Below, in pieces: positions 15,977 to 24,208 of a stretch of 43,727 nt of DNA. A model generated the notes under the pieces. It was not told the origin of the DNA and ran no database searches. It worked only from the letters and a program-made list of their open reading frames with translations. A program made the translations under genes and the position numbers. Positions within the stretch are counted from its first letter, which is position 1; the number at the start of each line of letters is the position of its first letter. This DNA is from Bacteroidales bacterium. Its GTDB lineage: Bacteria > Bacteroidota > Bacteroidia > Bacteroidales > WCHB1-69. The stretch lies in contig JAGCCZ010000040.1 of the NCBI GenBank assembly GCA_017651425.1, positions 1-43,727 on the forward strand. The letters run 5' to 3'.

Positions 15977-18370
15977 ATGAATTCTGTGGCGAACAAGATA
16001 TTGATTATCCTTGGCACGACGCTCTTGTTGGGTGCGGCGGCGTTTGCCATCTGGGGACGCCATACCCCTGTGGCAGAGAGCATCAAGCAGCAGACCGCCG
16101 CCATCCTCAAGCGGGAATATATCCCCGACCAGCATTTGGATCTGGCCGCCACCATGGCTTTTCAGAAGCAGGATTCCGTTTACAACCTCTTCCGGAAGAA
16201 TTTCCGGATGCACTACCAAACTGTTGGCACGGCCACCTTCCCCGACAGCAGCCGCCTTATCCTCATTGCCGAGCCGGCACCCTTTCTGGAACCCGACAGT
16301 GTGGAGACTATCTGCTCCAAGTTTGCCCACCAAACCGCCATCCGATCGCACAAAATCGGCTATGACGGGCGGGTTTCCGATATGCTGATCGTGGTGGGCA
16401 ATGCCACCTCGGAAAATCTCGACAACTTGGTGGCCAAGCTTTCCAAACAACAATTTCTTTCCGATTACAAGCCCCGTGCCATGGACTTGTTGAGCGACAA
16501 GAAGCGGCATTATTTCACCCAGGATGACTTGGACTACCAAATCACGTTGGCTGAGTTCGACGACTGGTTTTTCTCGGCGGGCGAGGCCTTTATCGATGAG
16601 CGCGACACCGCCCGCGACCTGACCGTGGATGACATGTTCCGCGAAAAGCGGCGTGGTGTCTTTTTCAGCCGTCTGCCCGGACTTGTGGCGTGGAGTATCC
16701 GTCGCGATGCCGACCTGATCAAGCAGGTGGGTGACATCCGTAAGTTTGCCCTTGATGCCGACCTCATTTTGGGGGCGTTGCGCGATTCCACCACGCTGGT
16801 GATCATCGGGCGTGAGCGGGAGGCCCCCTTGGAAGTGCTCCCGCCGCTGCGGGTGGAAACCGTCTTGCTTATCGCCTCCATCAGCAGCAAGGAGTTGTCG
16901 CAGAGCCTGGATATCAACGACTGCATGGCGGGCAAAATGGCTAACGGCCGCGACTGGTGCCCTACTTATCTCAGCCGTGAGCTGGAAAACACAGAATTAG
17001 GACATTTGCTCACCATCACCGATATTCTGTTGAAAGATTGGTCGGAGAGTGGAACCATCGAGGAGGCCAGCTACCGATACCCATCCCCCGGATACTTCCC
17101 CTTCAATCAACCCCTGTTCAAAAAATTGGGACTCAGTGAGCTGGTTTACAATTGGAACACTGCTAACACCATGTACGCCATTGACTTGCCCGAACACACC
17201 ATTTATACGTTGAATCGCACGGGCGCGTTGCCAGTCTCCTATTTCCATTCACAGGAACGCAGCACCAGCGTCGGGGCGCAGTATGAGCGACAGGCAGGCA
17301 ACTATTTTGCCCATACGGGCAACACCGATCTTGCGCGTGTGGTGCAATATACGGCATTGTATCAGCTGTTTATGGATAACGGTGTCCATTATAAGGGCAA
17401 GTTGTTGCATTCGTCGTTCCCGTCCAACAAGCCTTATCTGCTGGCCAAGCCTTGTCGCTCCTTGCTTGACGTGTTCAAGGATATGCCCGATAGTCAGATT
17501 GAGCTGCTTTCGGATACGCTTTCCCGCATCCATTTCACGACGTATGGTGAAAAGCAGGTGAACCGGCAGTTGCGGCAGAACGAGCGTGACTATAATTTCA
17601 CCTACACGGAAGAACGCGAGCGGGAGATCCTGCAGCATGTCAACAGTCAGGAAAAAAGCTCCATTGCCGAGGAATTAAGAGGTGTGCGTGCCATGCTCAA
17701 GGGGCTGTCGGAGGAGGAATACTCCAAGTTGGTGCGTTATCTGTCTTATCCGCGTGGCACGACAATCAACAGCCAGGAGACTTACAACCGCATGTTGCGT
17801 GCGCGCAAGGTCAACGACCTGCTGCGGCACATTGGGAAAAACAACCTTACCTTGATCGGACTCGACCTGGCCAAGGTGCGCGACTATTATGTGGGCAGTT
17901 TGAGCAAGAGTGGTGGACGGTATTTGAAAACGCCATCGGTGATTATCACGTACAACGATTTGGTCACTACGGGCGGGCACAACATCTCGTCGAAGATCAG
18001 CCGTGTGGGGAGCACTTCCAATTATAAGAGCTACAGTGGCGGCAGTGCTCCGGTGGCGCAAGCGAACACGCCGCCTGCCAGTCGCCCGTCGTCGGCACCG
18101 TCCGCTCCGCCGGCTGCCAAGCCGTCGCCTTCCTCCTCCTCGCCATCTTCGTCAGCTCCGCGGAGCTCTTCGCCTTCGAGCACGGGTGCCAAGCCTGTCA
18201 CCTCGGGCGGCCATCCGTCTGGCGGATCCTCTTCGCCGCGTCCCTCGACATCCTCGTCCTCCTCGGCCAGCCACTCTAGCACGGTGGCTTCACGTCCCTC
18301 CGCAGGTAGCTCCGGCCGCTCTCGTGCCAGTGTCATCTCCACCGGCGCCCGTCCGACGAGAGGATTTTAG
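15977..18370 (+). CDS. Membrane-anchored protein of unknown function with Ser/Pro-rich tail
   Basis: 797 residues, not recognised. One hydrophobic segment near the N-terminus (ILIILGTTLLLGAAAFAIW, about 9-27) suggests an inner-membrane anchor with the bulk outside the cytoplasm. The body (30-660) has no motif I can name. Segments such as NTANTMYAIDLPEHTIYTL and YPRGTTINSQETYNRML look like a folded, soluble domain. The last 130 residues or so are low complexity, rich in Ser, Pro, Ala and Gly, typical of a disordered linker. The upstream TTG at 15947 lies in the promoter, so the ATG at 15977 is used. It is divergent from DUF819 and followed by argF with a 170-base gap. Confidence 0.75.
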   Translation: MNSVANKILIILGTTLLLGAAAFAIWGRHTPVAESIKQQTAAILKREYIPDQHLDLAATMAFQKQDSVYNLFRKNFRMHYQTVGTATFPDSSRLILIAEPAPFLEPDSVETICSKFAHQTAIRSHKIGYDGRVSDMLIVVGNATSENLDNLVAKLSKQQFLSDYKPRAMDLLSDKKRHYFTQDDLDYQITLAEFDDWFFSAGEAFIDERDTARDLTVDDMFREKRRGVFFSRLPGLVAWSIRRDADLIKQVGDIRKFALDADLILGALRDSTTLVIIGREREAPLEVLPPLRVETVLLIASISSKELSQSLDINDCMAGKMANGRDWCPTYLSRELENTELGHLLTITDILLKDWSESGTIEEASYRYPSPGYFPFNQPLFKKLGLSELVYNWNTANTMYAIDLPEHTIYTLNRTGALPVSYFHSQERSTSVGAQYERQAGNYFAHTGNTDLARVVQYTALYQLFMDNGVHYKGKLLHSSFPSNKPYLLAKPCRSLLDVFKDMPDSQIELLSDTLSRIHFTTYGEKQVNRQLRQNERDYNFTYTEEREREILQHVNSQEKSSIAEELRGVRAMLKGLSEEEYSKLVRYLSYPRGTTINSQETYNRMLRARKVNDLLRHIGKNNLTLIGLDLAKVRDYYVGSLSKSGGRYLKTPSVIITYNDLVTTGGHNISSKISRVGSTSNYKSYSGGSAPVAQANTPPASRPSSAPSAPPAAKPSPSSSSPSSSAPRSSSPSSTGAKPVTSGGHPSGGSSSPRPSTSSSSSASHSSTVASRPSAGSSGRSRASVISTGARPTRGF

Positions 18371-18442
18371 GAGACATGGTGCTATATTGATCCGTTTTGT
18401 CAGTTGAAAGCAGACTCCGACTCGAATTTCAAATATTTTATG

Positions 18443-18450
18443 TATGTTTG
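18443..18450 (+). promoter_or_regulatory. Promoter -7 box of argF
   Basis: TATGTTTG followed by CAGC, matching TAnnTTTG, about 90 bases before the ATG at 18541. No ARG box was looked for beyond inspection and none was obvious. No -33 TTG at the right distance. Confidence 0.5.
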
Positions 18451-18540
18451 CAGCGGTTTTGTCAAGAGAGGAAAATCCTTGAAACAAAGCGTTTTTGTTG
18501 TTTGAAAATTTCATTTATTAATCCAAAACAATACAAAAAG

Positions 18541-19542
18541 ATGTCATTTAATCTCAGAAACAGAAACTTTTTGAAGTTGTTAGACTTCACTCCCAGGGAA
18601 ATTCAATACATGTTGGACCTCGCACGCGATCTCAAACGCGCCAAGTATGCCGGCACGGAGCAGCCTCGTCTGAAGGGCAAGAACATTGCCCTGATTTTCG
18701 AGAAGACCTCCACCCGTACCCGTTGTGCCTTTGAGGTGGCCGCCTACGACCAAGGCGCGCATGTGACTTATCTTGGACCCAGCGGTTCCCAAATCGGCAT
18801 TAAGGAGTCCATGGCTGACACGGCCCGCGTGCTCGGGCGCATGTTCGACGGCATCGAATACCGCGGCTTCAAGCAGACCACGGTGGAAGAACTCGCCAAG
18901 TTCGCCGGCGTGCCCGTCTGGAACGGCCTTACCAACGAGTTTCACCCGACGCAGGTGCTGGCTGACTTCCTCACGATGAGCGAGCATGTTGACAAACCCC
19001 TCAACCAGGTCACCTACGCTTACCTCGGCGACGCCCGTTACAACATGGGCAACTCTTTGATGGTCGGCGGTGCCAAGATGGGCATGGATGTGCGCATTGT
19101 GGCTCCCAAAAGCCTGCAACCCAGCAAGGAACTCATCGCTGAATGCAAGAAAATCGCCAAGGAGACTGGTGCCACCGTCACCGTTACGGACGATGTGAAG
19201 AAGGGTGTGAAGGGCTGCGACTTCCTTTATACCGATGTGTGGGTCTCCATGGGCGAGCCCGTTGAGGTTTGGGAAGAGCGCATCAAGCTGCTCAAGCCTT
19301 ACCAGGTCAACAAGGAGACGATGAAGCTGACCGGCAACCCCAAGTGCAAATTCATGCACTGCCTGCCTGCTTACCACAATCTGGAGACGCAGGTGGGCCG
19401 CGATGTCAACAAGCAGTTCGGCTTGGACGGCATCGAGGTGACCGAAGAGGTCTTCGAGTCCGAGAACTCCATCGTTTTCGACGAAGCCGAGAACCGCATG
19501 CATACCATCAAGGCTGTGATGGTGGCCACGCTCGGCGACTAA
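18541..19542 (+). CDS. argF: Ornithine carbamoyltransferase
   Basis: 333 residues, making citrulline from ornithine and carbamoyl phosphate. Carbamoyl-phosphate site STRTR (57-61); [24 protein letters not shown], whose SMG motif binds ornithine; and MHCLPAYHN with the catalytic HCLP (273-276). The intact SMG motif argues for a true ornithine enzyme. It does not fit the N-succinyl- or N-acetyl-ornithine transcarbamylases known from Bacteroides and Xanthomonas, which diverge at this motif. Overall it resembles the E. coli ArgI/ArcB type, so a catabolic role cannot be excluded, though no arc genes are nearby. The open frame extends 48 codons upstream, but the conserved N-terminus starts at [17 protein letters not shown] terminator follows. 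Confidence 0.93.
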   Translation: MSFNLRNRNFLKLLDFTPREIQYMLDLARDLKRAKYAGTEQPRLKGKNIALIFEKTSTRTRCAFEVAAYDQGAHVTYLGPSGSQIGIKESMADTARVLGRMFDGIEYRGFKQTTVEELAKFAGVPVWNGLTNEFHPTQVLADFLTMSEHVDKPLNQVTYAYLGDARYNMGNSLMVGGAKMGMDVRIVAPKSLQPSKELIAECKKIAKETGATVTVTDDVKKGVKGCDFLYTDVWVSMGEPVEVWEERIKLLKPYQVNKETMKLTGNPKCKFMHCLPAYHNLETQVGRDVNKQFGLDGIEVTEEVFESENSIVFDEAENRMHTIKAVMVATLGD

Positions 19543-19574
19543 GAGAGGCTTTCATTTTACCAATTTGAAAAAGG

Positions 19575-19605
19575 GGGCTGATACAAAATGTGTCAGCCCT
19601 TTTTT
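19575..19605 (+). terminator. Intrinsic terminator after argF
   Basis: GGGCTGATAC (19575-19584) pairs with GTGTCAGCCC (19590-19599) with one G-U pair and a 5-base loop, followed by six T. It lies about 30 bases past the argF stop. Confidence 0.85.
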
Positions 19606-19635
19606 GTTGCCCAATTCTCTACGGTCGTTTGTCAC

Positions 19636-19667
19636 AAAAAAAAATCCCTGAGCCACGCTCAGGGATT
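19636..19667 (-). terminator. Intrinsic terminator after rpsS
   Basis: On the minus strand AATCCCTGAGC and GCTCAGGGATT form an 11-bp stem with a 3-base loop, followed by a run of nine T (the A-run 19636-19644). It lies about 115 bases past rpsS and ends the rplC-rpsS transcript, which normally would continue into rplV. Confidence 0.85.
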
Positions 19668-19783
19668 GTCGTATGGAGTGGATAATGAATATCGCGGGAG
19701 GGAAATAATCTGTTTTTCAAGTTAGGAGGTCGAGAAGTGAGGAACAAATTCCGGCTTCTGACTCGAAAATCGTAACTCGAAAC

Positions 19784-20062
19784 TTACTTGGAACCTTTGT
19801 CCTTGTTGCCGGCGTGTCCTCTGAAGATACGGGTAGGAGCGAATTCACCCAGCTTGTGTCCAACCATATTCTCGGTCACATAGACGGGGATGAATTTGTT
19901 CCCGTTGTGAACGGCGATGGTGAGGCCAACGAAGTCGGGGGAAATCATAGAGGCGCGGGACCAGGTCTTGATGGTGGTCTTTTTGCCAGACTCCTGGGCG
20001 GCGAGAACGCGTTGCTCCAGTTTGTAGTGGATAAAGGGGCCTTTTTTTAATGAACGACTCAT
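19784..20062 (-). CDS. rpsS: 30S ribosomal protein uS19
   Basis: Head protein near the A-site finger and tRNA, 92 residues. [20 protein letters not shown], then [20 protein letters not shown] and [19 protein letters not shown] are the family signature. It is the last gene of the first ribosomal block. Its usual follower rplV is found 12.6 kb away, and two terminators occupy the intervening non-coding stretch. Confidence 0.98.
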   Translation of the reverse strand: MSRSLKKGPFIHYKLEQRVLAAQESGKKTTIKTWSRASMISPDFVGLTIAVHNGNKFIPVYVTENMVGHKLGEFAPTRIFRGHAGNKDKGSK

Positions 20063-20079
20063 AGTAATGCGCTTTTAGA

Positions 20080-20904
20080 TTATTTCTTTCTTCTTTCGAT
20101 GATATACTGGCTGGAATTCTTCTTCGGGTGTCTGGTCTTGTAGCCCTTGGAAGGAATGCCGCGACGGGAGCGGGGATGTCCGCCGGATGCACGGCCTTCA
20201 CCACCACCCATGGGGTGATCGACAGGGTTCATGACGACGCCGCGGTTGCGGGGACGTCTGCCGAGCCAGCGGCTACGACCGGCCTTGCCGGACACTTCGA
20301 GGCTGTGGTCGCCGTTGGAGACGATGCCGATAGTGGCCTTGCAGGCGCAGAGGATCATGCGGGTTTCGCCGGAAGGCAGTTTGATGACTGCGTATTTTCC
20401 GTCGCGGGACATCAGCTGGGCGTAGGAGCCGGCGCTGCGGGCGATCTTGGCGCCTTGTCCCGGGCGCATTTCGATGTTATGGATGATGGAACCGAAGGGG
20501 ATCTCGCCGACAGGCAGGCAGTTGCCCAGATCGGGGGCGACGCCGGTGCCGCTGAGGATCTCCTGGCCGACCTTGATGCCGTGGGGTGCCACGATGTAGC
20601 GCTTCTCGCCGTCGGCGTAGAAGAGCAGGGCGATACGAGCCGAACGGTTGGGGTCGTACTCGATGGTCTTCACGGTGGCGGGGATGCCATCCTTGTCTCT
20701 CTTGAAGTCAATAATACGGTACATCTGCTTGTGACCGCCTCCGCGGTACCGCACCGTCATTTTACCACTGTTGTTTCTTCCGCCTGTCCGATGTTTAGGA
20801 CACAACAAACTCTTTTCGGGTGTGTTGGTGGTAATGTCGTCAAATGCGCTGATAACCTTGAAGCGCTGACCCGGCGTTACTGGTTTGTACTTTTTAAGTG
20901 CCAT
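20080..20904 (-). CDS. rplB: 50S ribosomal protein uL2
   Basis: Core large-subunit protein required for subunit association and peptidyl-transferase assembly, 274 residues. It carries [38 protein letters not shown] in the N-terminal OB part, and the C-terminal [20 protein letters not shown], including the near-universal active-site-proximal His. It lies 17 bases upstream of rpsS and 5 bases after rplW. Confidence 0.98.
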   Translation of the reverse strand: MALKKYKPVTPGQRFKVISAFDDITTNTPEKSLLCPKHRTGGRNNSGKMTVRYRGGGHKQMYRIIDFKRDKDGIPATVKTIEYDPNRSARIALLFYADGEKRYIVAPHGIKVGQEILSGTGVAPDLGNCLPVGEIPFGSIIHNIEMRPGQGAKIARSAGSYAQLMSRDGKYAVIKLPSGETRMILCACKATIGIVSNGDHSLEVSGKAGRSRWLGRRPRNRGVVMNPVDHPMGGGEGRASGGHPRSRRGIPSKGYKTRHPKKNSSQYIIERRKK

Positions 20905-20909
20905 TGTTT

Positions 20910-21200
20910 TTAGATATTACTGTAAAAATCAATTTTTTGATCCTTGTCCACGAACACGTAGGCCTTCTTGAAGTTGTTCTTGTGACCTGTGATGACGCCA
21001 GCCTTAGTATTACGGTTCTGGACTTTACCGCGTTGGATCAAGGTGTTCACGCGGACTACTTTAACACCATAGACAGCCTCGACTTCGCGCTTGATTTCGG
21101 GCTTGGTGGCCTCGCGGGTCACCATGAAACCGTAGCGGTTGTACTTTTCAGCCGTCTGCGTCATTTTTTCGCTGATGATGGGTTTTATAATGATACTCAT
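20910..21200 (-). CDS. rplW: 50S ribosomal protein uL23
   Basis: Exit-site protein that docks trigger factor and SRP, 96 residues. [20 protein letters not shown] and [20 protein letters not shown] are typical. The long Arg/Lys-rich tunnel loop follows at [15 protein letters not shown]. It lies 23 bases after rplD and 5 before rplB. Confidence 0.97.
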   Translation of the reverse strand: MSIIIKPIISEKMTQTAEKYNRYGFMVTREATKPEIKREVEAVYGVKVVRVNTLIQRGKVQNRNTKAGVITGHKNNFKKAYVFVDKDQKIDFYSNI

Positions 21201-21223
21201 TGTTCTTGTCGTTTAAAGGTTAA

Positions 21224-21853
21224 TTATTCGCCTAACATTTTTTCCAGCTCCTTGAGGCTGCTCTCGCAGAGGATCAGGTGGCCGGCGTTGAGCACGTGGT
21301 AGGTGTTGGCCTCGCTGGCGCGCATCACTTGGGTGCGTTGCAGGTTGCGGGCGGAGAGGAAGACGTTGTTGTTCAGCTCAGGGGTGAGCAGGAGGGTCTT
21401 CTGACCGTCGAGCTTGAGGTTCTTGAGCATGTCCTTGTAAGCCTTGGTCTTGGGGGCGTCGAAGGAGAAGTCTTCCACCACGGTGATCTTGCCTTCCTGC
21501 TGCTTGTAGGTGAAAGCGGAGAAACGGGCGAGTCTCTTCACCTTCTTGTTGAGCTTGAAGGAATAGTCACGGGGATGGGGGCCGAACACGGTGGCACCGC
21601 CGCGGATGGTCGGGCTCTTGATGCTACCGGCACGTGCGCCGCCCGTGCCTTTCTGGCGTTTGAGCTTGCGGGTGCTACCGGACACGGTGGAACGCTCCAG
21701 GGTGTCGTGGGTGCCGTGACGCTGGTTGGCCAAATATTGTTTCACGTCAAGCCAGATGGCGTGATCGTTGGGCTCTACGTTGAAGATCTTGTCGTTCAAT
21801 GTGGCCGTTCTTGCAGCTTCGCTGCCGTCTATTCTATATACTGTTAGCTCCAT
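21224..21853 (-). CDS. rplD: 50S ribosomal protein uL4
   Basis: Tunnel-constriction protein, 209 residues. The extended loop [20 protein letters not shown], then [20 protein letters not shown] identify it. In E. coli uL4 autoregulates the S10 operon through its leader, so it is relevant that a structured leader precedes rplC here. Its start overlaps the end of rplC by ten bases, implying coupled translation. Confidence 0.97.
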   Translation of the reverse strand: MELTVYRIDGSEAARTATLNDKIFNVEPNDHAIWLDVKQYLANQRHGTHDTLERSTVSGSTRKLKRQKGTGGARAGSIKSPTIRGGATVFGPHPRDYSFKLNKKVKRLARFSAFTYKQQEGKITVVEDFSFDAPKTKAYKDMLKNLKLDGQKTLLLTPELNNNVFLSARNLQRTQVMRASEANTYHVLNAGHLILCESSLKELEKMLGE

Positions 21854-22473
21854 CTTTCAATTTTTAAATATGAACCATTGGATCCGGGTACAGAACCTTT
21901 AACTACTAATAAATTCTTTTCCTTGACAATCTTCAGAATCTGAATGTTGATGACCTTGACCTTTGCATTACCCATTTGGCCGGCCATGCGCATGCCTTTG
22001 AACACGCGGGAAGGATAGGAGGAGGCACCCATGGAGCCGGGAGCTCTCAGACGGTTGTGCTGGCCGTGCGTGGCATCGCCGACACCGCGGAAACCGTGAC
22101 GCTTCACCACACCCTGGAAGCCCTTGCCCTTGGAAATGCCGCTGACGTCAACGTACTCACCCTCGGTGAACACGGTCACGTCCAGCACCTCGCCGTATGA
22201 CTTCTTGGAACCTTCCTCAAAACGGGTGAATTCGCGCACGATTCTCTTCGGCGTGGTACCGGCTTTTGCGAAATGGCCCTTCAGCGGCTTGGTGGTGTTC
22301 TTCTCTTTCTTCTCGTCATAACCCAATTGGATGGCACTGTAACCGTCCTTCTCGACGGTCTTGACTTGCGTGACGACGCAAGGACCAGCCTCTATCACTG
22401 TGCACGGCACAATCTTGCCGGAGGCATCGTAGATGCTAGTCATCCCAATTTTTTTTCCTAGTAATCCTGACAT
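21844..22473 (-). CDS. rplC: 50S ribosomal protein uL3
   Basis: One of the two assembly-initiator proteins, reaching into the peptidyl-transferase centre; 209 residues. [40 protein letters not shown] and the conserved [20 protein letters not shown] loop are all intact. It is the first gene of its operon: rpsJ, which precedes it in almost all bacteria, is not in the window. A long structured leader and a promoter lie upstream instead. Confidence 0.98.
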   Translation of the reverse strand: MSGLLGKKIGMTSIYDASGKIVPCTVIEAGPCVVTQVKTVEKDGYSAIQLGYDEKKEKNTTKPLKGHFAKAGTTPKRIVREFTRFEEGSKKSYGEVLDVTVFTEGEYVDVSGISKGKGFQGVVKRHGFRGVGDATHGQHNRLRAPGSMGASSYPSRVFKGMRMAGQMGNAKVKVINIQILKIVKEKNLLVVKGSVPGSNGSYLKIERWS

Positions 22474-22518
22474 TTTTAGTTGATTTATAAGTTATTTATT
22501 CGTTTTTTGCGCATTTCC

Positions 22519-22581
22519 ACAAACCATTCTTTGGCTATAACAAGCTGACACAGACGCTGTTATGAGCTCTTTGCGGTTTGT
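22519..22581 (-). promoter_or_regulatory. Structured 5' leader of the rplC operon
   Basis: Within the transcribed leader, ACAAACC (reading 22581-22575 on the minus strand) pairs with GGTTTGT (22525-22519). An inner stem ATAACA (22563-22558) pairs with TGTTAT (22542-22537). Two nested helices upstream of a ribosomal operon suggest an autoregulatory leader, but covariation was not tested and the helices are short. Confidence 0.4.
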
Positions 22582-22594
22582 TTTAATGAGCCTG

Positions 22595-22602
22595 CAAATA
22601 TA
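22595..22602 (-). promoter_or_regulatory. Promoter -7 box of the rplC-rpsS operon
   Basis: The minus strand reads TATATTTG followed by CAGG, matching TAnnTTTG. A TTG at 22619-22621 lies 16 bases upstream, slightly short. It gives a leader of about 115 bases. Confidence 0.6.
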
Positions 22603-22617
22603 CACTTTTTCTGATAT

Positions 22618-22860
22618 TCAACTGCTTGTGCGAAAAATATTTATCAACACATTCTTTTCGCAGTCGAAGAAGGTGAAGAGCGACACAAAGTGTTCCTGCG
22701 TGTCCTTGTAGCGTTCCTGTGCCGACCGGATGCCGCCCACGGTCTCGTTGAAGCCGGAGATGGCGGCGTCGGAGATGCTCGACATGGAGCCGCTCTTGTC
22801 TAAAATGATGAGATTGTAAATCTTGAGTTTTTGATTGTCAGCAGGCTCGTTGAAACCGAC
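22618..22860 (-). pseudogene. Fragment of a VWA-domain protein
   Basis: The minus strand encodes 80 codons ending in TGA. The product contains KLKIYNLIILDKSGSMSSIS, the beta-strand and DxSGSMS metal-dependent adhesion (MIDAS) motif of von Willebrand A domains. GFNETVGGIRSAQ and EHFVSLFTFFD follow, as in Bacteroidota VWA proteins that usually begin with this domain. There is no start codon in frame at the 5' end. The 3' end stops after about half a VWA domain, right at the rplC promoter. Both ends are therefore truncated and the piece is a remnant. Confidence 0.75.
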
Positions 22861-23001
22861 ACTCTCTCGCGGCGCGGGAGTCGTTGCTTAAGATGCCTGA
22901 AACTTGCTCGCCGCGAAAGGGAGGCGTTGGAAAAAAAGCGTTGCTTGGAGAACTGTTACTACCGGCCTTGTGCCATCATGTATATAAATACCTTTTTTTA
23001 T

Positions 23002-23009
23002 TATCTTTG
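23002..23009 (+). promoter_or_regulatory. Promoter -7 box of the DUF5362-like gene
   Basis: TATCTTTG followed by CACC, 27 bases before the ATG at 23037. No -33 TTG at the expected distance. Confidence 0.5.
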
Positions 23010-23036
23010 CACCCTGTTTTAACCCTTTAAAAATTT

Positions 23037-23546
23037 ATGATTATGGAAAATACAGACTACATGAACGAAGAGATGGCCCAGCCCATACACACCGGTGAGG
23101 AACCCCTTTTCAACGAGAACCAGCGCGAGCAGATGTCGCAGGCGTGCTCATACCTGATCAGCATCAGCAAATGGATGAAATTCTTCTTTGTGCTCACCCT
23201 TATCGGCATCGTAATGATGCTCGTGGCAGGCATTGTCTTCCTGATTGCCGGTCCTGTCTTCGATACAATGGACACGACGGGAATCACCAGCATGGCCCCG
23301 CGCTTTGCAGGCATCATCTACCTTGTGGTAGCCGCCCTGTACGTGCCGATGGCCATCTACATCAAGCGCATCTTCACGGCGGCGGAGACCGCTGCGTTCT
23401 CCAACGACAACGATGCAATGGTGGAGTATCTGAAGAACAACAAGTCGCTGTGCAAGTTTTACGGCATCCTCACGATAGTGATGCTCGGGTTCTGCATCTT
23501 GGTGATGCCCGTCATATTCCTGTTTGCCAGCTTCGCGGGGCTCTGA
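23037..23546 (+). CDS. Small membrane protein, DUF5362-like
   Basis: 169 residues (167 if translation starts at the second ATG, 23043). A hydrophilic N-terminus of about 45 residues is followed by three or four hydrophobic segments: FFFVLTLIGIVMMLVAGIVF, FAGIIYLVVAALYVPMAIYI and ILTIVMLGFCILVMPVIFLF. The layout, with ALYVPMAIYIKR followed by an amphipathic EYLKNNKSLCKFYGILTI, resembles the DUF5362 family of Bacteroidota. I give that as a likeness only. Function unknown. It is monocistronic by spacing (172 bases to the next gene). Confidence 0.7.
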   Translation: MIMENTDYMNEEMAQPIHTGEEPLFNENQREQMSQACSYLISISKWMKFFFVLTLIGIVMMLVAGIVFLIAGPVFDTMDTTGITSMAPRFAGIIYLVVAALYVPMAIYIKRIFTAAETAAFSNDNDAMVEYLKNNKSLCKFYGILTIVMLGFCILVMPVIFLFASFAGL

Positions 23547-23611
23547 TGTTGCCGTGATGGGCTGAAAAACAAAGGGATTTTCGTGGAGTGACAGTCGGGT
23601 CGTTTTTTTAT

Positions 23612-23619
23612 TATTTTTG
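23612..23619 (+). promoter_or_regulatory. Promoter -7 box of the small lipoprotein gene
   Basis: TATTTTTG followed by CAGCG, about 100 bases before the ATG at 23719, matching TAnnTTTG. Confidence 0.55.
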
Positions 23620-23718
23620 CAGCGCCTTAAAATACAGGTGTTGTTCTGTCTATGTGGTTTTCGGACTTGCCCATAGGCGGCTGTTTTTCAAGTCCTTAAT
23701 TGAGTAAATAAAATTGTT

Positions 23719-23946
23719 ATGAAAAAAGTTCTTTTGATCGTTGCAGTTGCAGCCGCCTTTACGGTTGCAGGATGCAAGAAAACCTGTCATTGCACTACGA
23801 CGCAGACTTTCCCTGGCGAGACCCCGGTGGTCACGAACACAACTGTCGTTATCGAGAAAGGCAAGTGCTCGGATATGAATGCTGAGCAGAACACCTCTTT
23901 CGATGAGGGAACGATGTCGCAAGTCATCAAATGTGAGCAAGAGTAA
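23719..23946 (+). CDS. Small Cys-rich lipoprotein
   Basis: 75 residues. It has a classical lipoprotein signal MKKVLLIVAVAAAFTVAGC with the lipidated Cys at 19 (lipobox VAGC). The mature part is short and polar, with four further Cys (KTCHC, GKCSD, IKCEQ) that could form two disulfides. The KK directly after the lipidated Cys differs from the acidic export signal that sends some Bacteroidota lipoproteins to the cell surface, so a periplasmic location is more likely. No homologous family is recognised. It is a single-gene unit with its own promoter box and terminator. Confidence 0.75.
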   Translation: MKKVLLIVAVAAAFTVAGCKKTCHCTTTQTFPGETPVVTNTTVVIEKGKCSDMNAEQNTSFDEGTMSQVIKCEQE

Positions 23947-23976
23947 TTCCGCACGGTTTTCACTGCAAAACAAAAA

Positions 23977-24000
23977 GGGCTGGTTTTCCAGTCCTTTTTT
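23977..24000 (+). terminator. Intrinsic terminator after the small lipoprotein gene
   Basis: GGGCTGG (23977-23983) and CCAGTCC (23988-23994) pair with one G-U, loop TTTT, followed by six T. Upstream A-runs would let it act weakly in the other direction too. Confidence 0.8.
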
Positions 24001-24034
24001 GTTTTAGATATGATGCAATGTTTTCTCTTTAGCG

Positions 24035-24118
24035 TCAGTTGCGCACGCAACGGACAGAGTATCCTTTTAATTTCGAATGATATATAATAAAAGATGCGTT
24101 GTCAAAGAGCGTGGTGTT
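24035..24118 (-). pseudogene. C-terminal scrap of a FISUMP-type protein
   Basis: The minus-strand frame ending in TGA at 24035 reads TTLFDNASFIIYHSKL and then KGYSVRCVRN. The last residues match the very conserved end (GYSVRCV plus a charged residue) of the Fibrobacter succinogenes major paralogous domain, common in surface proteins of Bacteroidota. Upstream of it the frame is not recognisable and soon runs into the lepA promoter. It is therefore only the last 25-30 codons of a lost gene. The call depends on a short motif. Confidence 0.5.
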
Positions 24119-24193
24119 AAGCGAGACTGACGTGTTTGAGCATCTCGGCAAAACGGGTGATGCCGGCCTGAATGCGGGAAACCGTTTTTTTCG

Positions 24194-24201
24194 TATCTTT
24201 G
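24194..24201 (+). promoter_or_regulatory. Promoter -7 box of lepA
   Basis: TATCTTTG followed by CCGCCTT directly before the ATG at 24209. With initiation a few bases past the box, the lepA transcript would be leaderless or nearly so. Confidence 0.6.
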
Positions 24202-24208
24202 CCGCCTT

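Larger units (their letters stand above)
22474..23036. other. Intergenic region with leader, promoters and a gene fragment
   Basis: About 560 bases without an intact gene. From left to right it holds the rplC leader (22474-22590), its -7 box, a decayed VWA-domain fragment on the minus strand (22618-22860), and a plus-strand promoter box at 23002 for the next gene. The stretch 22861-23000 contains nothing I can name. Confidence 0.6.

Noticed and set aside
7223..19783. The block between rplV and rpsS as a mobile element insertion
   Set aside because: No integrase, transposase, tRNA target or direct repeats were seen at the edges, and the genes are ordinary chromosomal metabolic genes of similar base composition; a rearrangement fits better.
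22831..23022. A 63-codon plus-strand open frame before the DUF5362-like gene
   Set aside because: It starts at a TTG opposite the VWA fragment and runs over the promoter box of the next gene.
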